The position numbers and the translations under genes were made by a program. Below are positions 57,624 to 64,000 of a DNA stretch of 64,000 bases, piece after piece. Numbering within the stretch: position 1 is the stretch's first letter; each line of letters opens with the position of its first letter. The DNA comes from Planctomycetaceae bacterium (GTDB lineage Bacteria > Planctomycetota > Planctomycetia > Planctomycetales > Planctomycetaceae): positions 310,001 to 374,000 of the forward strand of contig CP051247.1 of the NCBI GenBank assembly GCA_017795105.1, in the 5' to 3' direction. Under the pieces are notes generated by a model that saw only the letters and a list, made by a program, of their open reading frames with translations, made no database searches and was not told the origin of the DNA.

Positions 57624-59003
57624 ATGTCACGCGCGATTGCTCTTTGCTGGGGACTGCTGCTTCCTTCAATCCTGTTCGCGGCTCCTCCAGTTCCATTGAG
57701 TCAGTTTGATCTCGGCGAGCCTCCGAAGCCAGTCGTTCGTCTCTTCTGGCAGGACGGTGACTCATCTTCGCTCCGCTGGGGCGATGTAACGAAAGGTGAT
57801 GAATGGTTACTGGCTCCAGCGGAGATCGATGAACTCCCGAAGCTGGATGCCGAAAACCAGAGCCTTGCCGAGATGGCAATCGTGAATGGAACGCTTCTCG
57901 TCACCGTTCGGAATCAAGCCGAAGACAACTCAGAGAGAGGCTGGATGTCACTCTCCACCGGAGTCGATGGCCACTCACATGGCAATCACATCGACTGGCA
58001 CTACGACAACCCACCCGAGTTGATGAAGACACGGCTGGATGACAGGCAGGGCAATCCTGGTCATGTCGTCACAGGCGACAACGCTTTCTACATTACCCGC
58101 GACCAGAAGGGCGGCTTTACCCAACTCCTCGCCGAAGAACTGAATGGGCGTTCGCGAAATGTCGGAGAAGATTTTCCGGGCGGTGGTCAGGGCAGCAGTC
58201 TGACCGTCGCAGATAACCGTGTCGCCTATGTGACATGGGGCGCCGACGAAGGTCCCGACGCTGGTCGGGTCGATGTTGTGAATCTTCAGCGGTCCGGCCG
58301 GCCGCAGATCGACTACTCTTTCTATCTGCCCTCGGGCGGAATCGGGGGAGCGCTGGCTCACGAAGGACGCGTTTTCTTCACTTCGAAACAGGGCGTCTAT
58401 TGGCTGGACGCTGACCTGAGCGTTCGTCAGAGCGCAGAGGACGTGAAGATTAACAATGTCGAGTTGGGCATCGATGCGGCATCTGAAGAATCGCTCCGAA
58501 CCAGTGCCCCGATCAATTACCGCAACTACGTGCTGTTCAACGTCGGCACGGGAAGCAATTCGGCTCTCTGCCTGTTCAATCCCACGGCGGAACCGCCAGA
58601 ACTGATCAAAGTCCCCATCGACGTGGCGGAGGGACTGTTGCTGGCAACACCGCAGCCCAAGTACACCGCTGCGGGAAACCGCTATGCCTTTCTGCTTCAG
58701 AACCGTGCCGGTGATAAAGGACAAGAGCTGCTGACAGTCGTCGATCTCGACCCCGACCTCGACCGAGACTTGAGTGACGCGAAGATCCTCAAGACCATCA
58801 AGCTCGTTCCTTCCTCCGCCGGCGGGAACCAGCGCCACCATTCAATCGCCTTCGACGACGACGGCGAATTCGCCTGCATCACCAACTCCGGTGATGGGAC
58901 GATCTGGCTCCTATCACTCAGGACTCTTGAAGTGCTCGAAAAGTTCGACGTCGGAGGCGCCCCTCACAAACTAACCGCCTTCGGAGCGGAGAACCCACAC
59001 TGA
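57624..59003 (+). CDS. Secreted beta-propeller, AztD-like zinc chaperone (tentative)
   Basis: A 459-residue protein with a signal peptide (about 1-19) and repeated propeller blades. A His-rich loop (GVDGHSHGNHIDWHY, about residues 112-126) is followed by a GNPGHVV stretch. NQRHHSIAFDDDGEF near residue 408 adds more His. The loop position and spacing recall AztD, a periplasmic zinc chaperone that is also a propeller. A perfect TGCA-N7 dyad sits upstream. The family call rests on pattern only. Confidence 0.7.
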   Translation: MSRAIALCWGLLLPSILFAAPPVPLSQFDLGEPPKPVVRLFWQDGDSSSLRWGDVTKGDEWLLAPAEIDELPKLDAENQSLAEMAIVNGTLLVTVRNQAEDNSERGWMSLSTGVDGHSHGNHIDWHYDNPPELMKTRLDDRQGNPGHVVTGDNAFYITRDQKGGFTQLLAEELNGRSRNVGEDFPGGGQGSSLTVADNRVAYVTWGADEGPDAGRVDVVNLQRSGRPQIDYSFYLPSGGIGGALAHEGRVFFTSKQGVYWLDADLSVRQSAEDVKINNVELGIDAASEESLRTSAPINYRNYVLFNVGTGSNSALCLFNPTAEPPELIKVPIDVAEGLLLATPQPKYTAAGNRYAFLLQNRAGDKGQELLTVVDLDPDLDRDLSDAKILKTIKLVPSSAGGNQRHHSIAFDDDGEFACITNSGDGTIWLLSLRTLEVLEKFDVGGAPHKLTAFGAENPH

Positions 59004-59136
59004 TCGACGGAGCCTTGGTCGCTCGGCTTGGGACAGGAACCATCCGCAGTTCCGGATCGTGGTTGTCGATCGTATTTTCGGTTAAGCGTGACCGACGAAT
59101 GTGCTCCCGGAAGAGCAGGGCACGCTTCGTGGAGTT

Positions 59137-59967
59137 CTATTGAACTCGGAAAGCCTGTCCCACTCGACCGAGATAATCGACAAAAATGAAGTCCTTTTGA
59201 GAGATCGACCGCACAACGAAATTAAACCGTGTGTTAACACGATCTGGATGTACGGAAGTCTGAATGTTGAACGTCAGTTTGCCATTTGCGACGTTCCAAG
59301 TCCCTGTTGATACCGGCGACTGAACGAAGACCTTCTGGAAGAGCCGCAGTTCTTGCACTTCCCGGACGGTGCTGAACGTCTTGTCCGCATTGAATGTTAC
59401 GAACAATGCGCCAATGTTGTCGGAGTATTTCCAGGTTCCGTTCAACATGTCCGTGACCTGAGCGTCGGTCAGCTCCTTCGCTGTCGCCTGAGGCGGTTCT
59501 TTTTGAGCCGTTTTAGGCTCGGCAGCGACTTGCTGAAGAGTCATCAGCAAATGCTTGGAGCCCGCCCTGGCAGAAAACTCCGCGGGACGTGTCGATTCCT
59601 CGGGATCAGAGAAGCAGATCACCAGACTCTCGCCATCGAAACGGTAGATCCCCAAGACGTCTTTCTCGTCCCGTGTGAACAGGTCAATTCCTTTCGGAGA
59701 TCGAGTCAGGTCTAACGAAAACAGCTTGACCTGCTTCTTGCCATCGTGCGGGGAAACGAAAATGATCGCATTCTCGGCGATCTCAAACTGCCCTCCGGAC
59801 GGCAACCACTCCCGGATTGCCTCTTTGGGAATGACCTTGCCATCCTCCACGAGTTCAACGACTTCCCATTGTCCTTGAAACTTCTGCAGGTCGGTCCCCT
59901 GTTCGGCTGCTGCGGCCGTCGTCGTCAGGGTTGCCGTGAGACAAAGTAAGCACGCAAAACGTTTCAT
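59137..59967 (-). CDS. Secreted TIGR03067-domain protein
   Basis: A 276-residue protein with a signal peptide (cleaved near AAAAE). Residues 25-145 match the planctomycete TIGR03067 pattern (LQKFQGQWEVVELVEDGKVI, GIYRFDGESLVICFS). The C-terminal half (about 170-270) is a second beta-barrel-like unit (MLNGTWKYSDNIGALFVTFN). The function is unknown, and no box is visible upstream. Confidence 0.82.
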   Translation of the reverse strand: MKRFACLLCLTATLTTTAAAAEQGTDLQKFQGQWEVVELVEDGKVIPKEAIREWLPSGGQFEIAENAIIFVSPHDGKKQVKLFSLDLTRSPKGIDLFTRDEKDVLGIYRFDGESLVICFSDPEESTRPAEFSARAGSKHLLMTLQQVAAEPKTAQKEPPQATAKELTDAQVTDMLNGTWKYSDNIGALFVTFNADKTFSTVREVQELRLFQKVFVQSPVSTGTWNVANGKLTFNIQTSVHPDRVNTRFNFVVRSISQKDFIFVDYLGRVGQAFRVQ

Positions 59968-60178
59968 CGATGAGTCCCTTCAGGAAGAATATTGCGATTG
60001 CGATCGACTGGCCTGTGCAGCGACGGTCAGATTCTGGCAGGTGACTCCTGATCTGACAAGATTGCCAACATCCTCGGACGACTCGAATTCACACGTCCCA
60101 AACAAAAAGCCCACGGCCAAATCGACGAAGGGCTTTCCCTCAAAGTGAGTCGAGAATTCGGCATTGATGGCAACTCGC

Positions 60179-60400
60179 TCATTGGGCTTCGCGAAGTGCT
60201 GTTTCGAACCATCCGATCACTCGGTTGAGATGATCAGGGCCATACTTCTCGCGGAATTCTCGAGTGCGCCGATGGTCGCCGTCCCGCAATTCTTTGATGC
60301 GTCCTTCTACGAACGTTTGCGTCAACGGAATGCCGCAGCGGACGGTGATACAATGACGCCATTCGTCATAAGATTGCGGAATCGGGTTGCTTTCTATCAT
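60179..60400 (-). CDS. Small conserved hypothetical protein
   Basis: A 73-residue protein with a pattern I believe recurs in bacteria: YDEWRHCITVRCGIPLT, then EKYGPDHLNRVIGWFETAL. The Cys-x5-Cys and His could bind metal. I do not know its function. The evenly distributed composition and recognisable pattern argue that it is a true gene. Confidence 0.7.
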   Translation of the reverse strand: MIESNPIPQSYDEWRHCITVRCGIPLTQTFVEGRIKELRDGDHRRTREFREKYGPDHLNRVIGWFETALREAQ

Positions 60401-60506
60401 CGCGGCTTCCGTTCAAGAGACTTCAAAACAACGACGCTGCTGGCCACTGGAGCAGCGAAGGGCACTGATCCCCGCGGCCTGGAGCGTCTGACGCACCGCC
60501 ACATTA

Positions 60507-60535
60507 TTGCACATGCACTTCGTGTGCACTATAGT
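60507..60535 (+). promoter_or_regulatory. Predicted promoter with dyad in the spacer
   Basis: TTGCAC (60507-60512) and TATAGT (60530-60535) are spaced by exactly 17 bases, with the dyad at 60514-60528 between them. Confidence 0.75.
60514..60528. promoter_or_regulatory. TGCA-N7-TGCA operator
   Basis: TGCACTTCGTGTGCA, 132 bases upstream of the methyltransferase gene, within its predicted promoter spacer. Confidence 0.8.
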
Positions 60536-60659
60536 AATACCGCGGGGTTTCGCCGGGTTGTCGCGGGAACTCTGGTACGTTCTAAACCGCAGAGGGACTG
60601 AGATTCTTCCGGTGAGGATTCTTACCGCAGAACCCGCGTGGCTCGGCAACACCAAACGG

Positions 60660-61373
60660 ATGAAGATGAAAATGAGTGACCAGAAATCGGAGAAGTTCTT
60701 CGATCAAACGTGTGCTTCGGGATATGACCAGCTCCAGACAAAGCTGGCACCGCTGCGAGCGTCGCTGGACGCGTTGACAGCCGCCATTCTTTCAGATCTG
60801 CCGGCGGATGCCCGAGTGTTGTGCGCAGGCGCGGGAACAGGAGCAGAACTGATCCCCCTTGCTCGGAAGTTTCCGGGATGGCGGTTTACCGCGGTCGAAC
60901 CGTCTGCCCCCATGCTTGAGGTGTGCCGTCGGAAGGTCGAGGAAAGTGGAATCGCAGACCGATGTGTGCTGCACGGAGGCTACCTCGACTCGCTTCCCGC
61001 ATCAGAGGAATTCGACGCCGCGACCGCGTTACTCGTATCGCATTTCATTCTCGATCGAGCAGACCGCGTCCGCTTTTTCCGTGGGATTGGAAAACGGCTG
61101 CGACCTGGCGGATGGCTCGTCAGTTGCGACCTTTCAGCCGATACCTCCTCATCAGAATACTCAAGCTTGCTGGACGTGTGGTGGAACATCATGAAAACCG
61201 CTGAAGTGCCCCCTGAAGCGTTCGATCGAATGCGGGAATCCTACGGTCGGGATGTCGCTCTGCTTCCGCCTGGCGAGGTCCAGGGGATCATCTCATCGGC
61301 TGGCTTTGGACGACCGGTGCAATTCCTGCAGACAGGCCTGATTCATGGCTGGTATGCCCGAGTCCCCGCCTAG
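60660..61373 (+). CDS. Class I SAM-dependent methyltransferase
   Basis: A 237-residue protein with the Rossmann-type methyltransferase motif I VLCAGAGTGAELIPLA and the acidic VEPSAPML, followed by DAATALLVSHFIL and LRPGGWLVSCDLS. The substrate is unknown. The ATG at 60660 is the first of three in MKMKMSDQ; the frame is open back to the promoter. It is followed by the FmdB-like gene. In a metal regulon it might modify a protein or a metal-binding small molecule; this is only a guess. Confidence 0.87.
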   Translation: MKMKMSDQKSEKFFDQTCASGYDQLQTKLAPLRASLDALTAAILSDLPADARVLCAGAGTGAELIPLARKFPGWRFTAVEPSAPMLEVCRRKVEESGIADRCVLHGGYLDSLPASEEFDAATALLVSHFILDRADRVRFFRGIGKRLRPGGWLVSCDLSADTSSSEYSSLLDVWWNIMKTAEVPPEAFDRMRESYGRDVALLPPGEVQGIISSAGFGRPVQFLQTGLIHGWYARVPA

Positions 61374-61454
61374 AACAAGAATGTGAGAATGTGTTCTACT
61401 GCTGTCTGATTGACGGCAGCAGACGACTGCCAGAATGCTGAGAGATGATTTACG

Positions 61455-61661
61455 ATGCCAACTTACGTCTATGAAACGATCCCTGCCGACGAGCATGAAG
61501 CGGTGAATCAGTTTGAGATCGTGCAACGGATGACCGAGCCTGCATTGACGACCCATCCAGAGACTGGCCAGCCAGTTCGCAGGGTGATCTCGGGTGGACT
61601 GGCCTTACCAAAATCAAAAGGAGACGGAGGAACCTGCGAGGTTGATTGTCCCTGCTGCTGA
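61455..61661 (+). CDS. Cysteine-free FmdB-like paralogue
   Basis: A 68-residue protein that keeps the FmdB shell (MPTYVYE at the start, FEIVQRMTEPALTT, PVRRVISGGLALP). The zinc-ribbon cysteines are replaced: CPxCG reads HPETG, and the first CxxC is absent. A short Cys tail (CEVDCPCC) ends the chain. Zinc-independent C-minus paralogues of ribbon proteins are classic Zur targets. It is probably cotranscribed with the methyltransferase, 81 bases upstream. Confidence 0.78.
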   Translation: MPTYVYETIPADEHEAVNQFEIVQRMTEPALTTHPETGQPVRRVISGGLALPKSKGDGGTCEVDCPCC

Positions 61662-61673
61662 TCCGAACCGCAC

Positions 61674-61701
61674 CCCCGAGTGCATGATAGATCTCTCGGG
61701 G
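61674..61701. terminator. Weak stem-loop between convergent genes
   Basis: CCCCGAG (61674-61680) pairs with CTCGGGG (61695-61701) around 14 bases; TCTTAG follows. It could end transcription from both sides. Confidence 0.4.
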
Positions 61702-61735
61702 TCTTAGCGAAGTCGAGCTGTCGGATGCGGATTCG

Positions 61736-62959
61736 TTACGCTAACGCTTCCCCAGCCGGATGTTGGCGTTGAACATCCCACCGGGGGAACGGGTCCGGCA
61801 TCGATTGCCAGGCATGCGGACCTGTTCGCATTTCGACGTCGGTGAGCAGACAGGAGTCGAGCGACTCGCGTAAGATCTGCTCGTCCATGTCGATGCCGAT
61901 AAAGACGAGTTCCTGACGGCAATCGCCAGATTCTGAATGCCAGACCTGGGCGATCGATTCATGGACCGCCGGGATGTCGGGCCATTCCTCGCGGGGGATC
62001 GCTGCCCACCAGAAGCCTCCGACATCGAGTCGGGCAACGCGACCTGCCTGTGACCAGACGCCAACTTTATCCAATCGCGTCGCCAGCCAGAAGTAGCCCT
62101 TGGAGCGAAGAACTCCGGTCCACTCCTGTGATAAACGGTCGTAGAAACGCTGCGGATGAAACGGTCGTCGGGCTCGGTACACAAAGCTGCGGACGCCAAA
62201 CTCATCCGCCTCGCTCTGCGGCTCCTCCCTCAATGCGACCTGCCATCCTTGCGAGCTCTTTACGGTTTCGAAATCGAACCGACCCGTGGAAAGGATGCGC
62301 GACGGGGGCACCTCACCGAATTTTGTGTTCAGCTTCAGTGCATAGGGGTTAAGCCGCTCCAGAAACGCATCGAGCTCCTGAGCTTCCTCAGCAGTGACCA
62401 GATCGGTCTTATTAATCAGGATGACGTTCGCGCACTCCACCTGATCAATCAGCAGATCGGCGATGGTCCGCACGTCTTCGTCGGTGGCTGCCTGTCCTGC
62501 ACTTTGCAGATCTTTGCCGATGCGAAGATCCTTCAGAAAGTTCGCCGCGTCAACCACGGTGACGAGAGTATCGAGTTCGGCGATATCCGATAGCGATTCG
62601 CCATTCCCAATGCCGAACGTGAAAGTGTCCGCAACGGGAGCGGGTTCAGAAATTCCGGTTGATTCGACCAGCAGATAATCGAACCGTCCTTCACGCGCGA
62701 GAGCTGCCACTTCATGGAGCAGGTCTTCCCGCAATGTGCAGCAGATGCAGCCGTTCGTCATCTCGACGAGCTTCTCTTCCTGACGGCTCAGCCTCGCATC
62801 GCCGTTGGCGACCAGTTGCGCGTCGATGTTGACCTCACTCATGTCGTTGACAATCACCGCGACCCGTAAACCTTCACGATTGCGAAGGACATGGTTGAGT
62901 AGGGTTGTCTTCCCCGACCCGAGGAATCCCGACAATACGGTTACAGGAAGTTTCTTCAT
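61736..62959 (-). CDS. COG0523 metallochaperone GTPase, copy 3
   Basis: A 407-residue G3E GTPase: Walker A GFLGSGKTT (11-19), metal site GCICC (70-74), LVESTGISEP, NKTD, and a C-terminal CobW_C domain (FVYRARRPFHPQRFY). It is the closest relative in the window of copy 2. It is followed upstream (54 bases) by the second copy of the unknown family and then a FeoB gene end. The promoter lies outside the window. Confidence 0.92.
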   Translation of the reverse strand: MKKLPVTVLSGFLGSGKTTLLNHVLRNREGLRVAVIVNDMSEVNIDAQLVANGDARLSRQEEKLVEMTNGCICCTLREDLLHEVAALAREGRFDYLLVESTGISEPAPVADTFTFGIGNGESLSDIAELDTLVTVVDAANFLKDLRIGKDLQSAGQAATDEDVRTIADLLIDQVECANVILINKTDLVTAEEAQELDAFLERLNPYALKLNTKFGEVPPSRILSTGRFDFETVKSSQGWQVALREEPQSEADEFGVRSFVYRARRPFHPQRFYDRLSQEWTGVLRSKGYFWLATRLDKVGVWSQAGRVARLDVGGFWWAAIPREEWPDIPAVHESIAQVWHSESGDCRQELVFIGIDMDEQILRESLDSCLLTDVEMRTGPHAWQSMPDPFPRWDVQRQHPAGEALA

Positions 62960-63013
62960 GTCTTTCCCCGTGTGCTTTGAGAAGTTCGCCTGGACGACCA
63001 GTTCTCTGATAGT

Positions 63014-63781
63014 TCAGTAACGGAGCTGGTCCGGTCGCGGCGTTAAACCGGACTCAATACATGGGTTGCCGGCACCAGCCTTGATGCCTGCTGGCTGCGG
63101 TTGAGGGAGCAAACGCTGCGAATCATCAGCAATCGCAAAACCGAGGAGACGCCAGGCGCTGGCCATCGCTTCGGCCGGCACGACCCTGATTGCCTTCGAG
63201 TTCCAAGGTTGCAGGGCTTCCCGGCGATAGGTGATTCCCTGTGTTTCTGCGATCCACACTTCGTACTGGCGAATCCATTCGATGAGTTCCAGCAACAATC
63301 GCTGGCTCCAAGCCAGCTCACTCAATTCGGGTTCAACGAGTTGCGGAAGATCTTCTGATTTCCAGGCCGGACGAGCTAACTCGGCAGCAGGAGTCAGCTG
63401 AAGCGAGGAGCGATACCGCCGGAGGAAGAGTCCACCCCAGCGATCATCACCGTAGAAGACGCCGAAGCCGCGGAGAATGATCCGAGCCGTGGGCGAGATG
63501 TCCAGGCGATAGAGACTCGGCAAGCGGCTGCCTTGCGGCTTTTCGTACCGCTGAAAACCGTGCTGGACAAGCAGGTTGCCGCTCGGGTGCTCAATGTCCT
63601 GTCCCCAGCACCAGATCTGCTGGCTAAGCAGGTTCATGCCCTGACTTTGCCAGAACGTGACTTCCCGATCTTTGACCGACAACTCGTCGACCGAACGGCG
63701 GGAACTTACAGCAAGCACGCAGGCGCTACTATTCACTTTGAAATCGTCCTTGAATTCACTCGCGAGGATCACGACAGCCAC
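63014..63781 (-). CDS. Hypothetical protein, COG0523-associated family (copy 2)
   Basis: An unrecognised protein of up to 255 residues, related to the one at 38275-38910 (QQIWCWGQDIEHPSGNLL; FGVFYGDDRWGGLFLRRY against FGAVFAERSHGGIFLDRF). A C-terminal Pro/Gln-rich tail is unique to this copy. GTG 63781 overlaps the stop of the upstream gene; a second GTG at 63772 is possible. It is followed by COG0523 copy 3 with the same order as copy 1 of the family. Confidence 0.76.
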   Translation of the reverse strand: MAVVILASEFKDDFKVNSSACVLAVSSRRSVDELSVKDREVTFWQSQGMNLLSQQIWCWGQDIEHPSGNLLVQHGFQRYEKPQGSRLPSLYRLDISPTARIILRGFGVFYGDDRWGGLFLRRYRSSLQLTPAAELARPAWKSEDLPQLVEPELSELAWSQRLLLELIEWIRQYEVWIAETQGITYRREALQPWNSKAIRVVPAEAMASAWRLLGFAIADDSQRLLPQPQPAGIKAGAGNPCIESGLTPRPDQLRY

Positions 63782-64000
63782 CTGCCACCCCAGGCCAGAA
63801 CGAGAGCAAACAGCATTGCGAATCCCGCTTGTCGTGCCAAAAGCCTGGCGGTCTTCCTCCAGCCTGTTTCCCGCGAAATCGTTAACGCTGTAACGAGGCA
63901 GGGCAGGAGTACGCCCGCCAGATAGACAGCAGTCAACGCCTGAGCAGCCGTCATTGGAAACGACAAGCCGTCATCCGCGGCGAGCAGAAAAATTCCGTCC
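63769..64000 (-). CDS. feoB: FeoB-like transporter, C-terminal end (partial)
   Basis: The frame is open from the window edge to a TGA at 63769-63771, about 76 residues. It reads DGIFLLAADDGLSFPMTAAQ, then VYLAGVLLPCLVTALTISRE with a Cys in the terminal membrane region, then GWRK and a last hydrophobic stretch. The PC-x-x-T spacing resembles the C-terminal gate of FeoB, a ferrous-iron permease. Its stop overlaps the start of the next gene, implying coupling. The GTPase domain is outside the window, so the call is tentative. Confidence 0.65.
   Translation of the reverse strand, partial: DGIFLLAADDGLSFPMTAAQALTAVYLAGVLLPCLVTALTISRETGWRKTARLLARQAGFAMLFALVLAWGGRWLS

Noticed and set aside
59968..60178. 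Open stretch on the plus strand (reading LGRLEFTRPKQKAHGQ)
   Set aside because: No start codon or homology I can name; left as intergenic.

Overview
The window looks like chromosomal DNA of a planctomycete (Planctomycetota, probably Planctomycetaceae; the genus is a guess). The signs are three complete sulfatases plus the end of a fourth, a PSD1/DUF1553 plus DUF1501 gene pair, a PVC-type CxxCH haem protein, a DUF1559 pseudopilin, a TIGR03067-type protein and a giant LEPR-XLL surface protein. Genes are mostly in short operons on both strands. I saw no rRNA, tRNA, CRISPR array or transposase.

Region 1 (about 1-9 kb): 5' part of a sulfatase gene, a molybdate ABC transporter (modABC), a DinB-like protein, an unknown membrane protein, a LysE-type exporter, a secreted beta-propeller-like protein, a PhoD-type phosphatase and a small membrane-anchored protein. 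Region 2 (9-23 kb): catabolic and surface genes typical of planctomycetes: a CxxCH haem protein, the PSD1 + DUF1501 pair, three sulfatases (one fused to DUF1080) and an aspartic-protease/PDZ protein. Region 3 (24-36 kb): a translationally coupled SnoaL-like / Arg-Pro-Ser-rich / HAD operon, an OprB-like porin, a DUF1254 protein, a parallel beta-helix protein, an M14-like peptidase fused to a glutamine-amidotransferase-like domain, and small genes.

Region 4 (about 36-64 kb) is the exciting part. It is an island that appears devoted to transition-metal (most likely zinc) homeostasis. It holds two Fur-family regulators, three COG0523 metallochaperone GTPases, a ZIP transporter, two MerC-like membrane proteins, a His-rich lipoprotein, a beta-propeller with a His-rich loop (AztD-like), a TAT-exported superoxide dismutase, a cysteine-free FmdB paralogue, a SAM methyltransferase, a FeoB C-terminus, two copies of an unrecognised protein family, and a 2,210-residue surface protein with three choice-of-anchor M domains, each carrying a GxHxHxN-type motif. 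A pseudopilin and a divergent prepilin-peptidase-like protein sit in the same units.

A 15-bp dyad, TGCA-N7-TGCA (fuller form TTGCAyA-N3-TrTGCAA), occurs exactly at nine intergenic sites between 39.0 and 60.6 kb, with a tenth near-match at 38,981. Most lie in or overlapping recognisable -35/-10 pairs upstream of these genes. I read it as the operator of a Zur-like repressor, with the Fur gene at 39,336 (which carries its own box) the best candidate. It ties at least nine transcription units into one predicted zinc-starvation regulon whose surface-capture part does not match any system I know in full.
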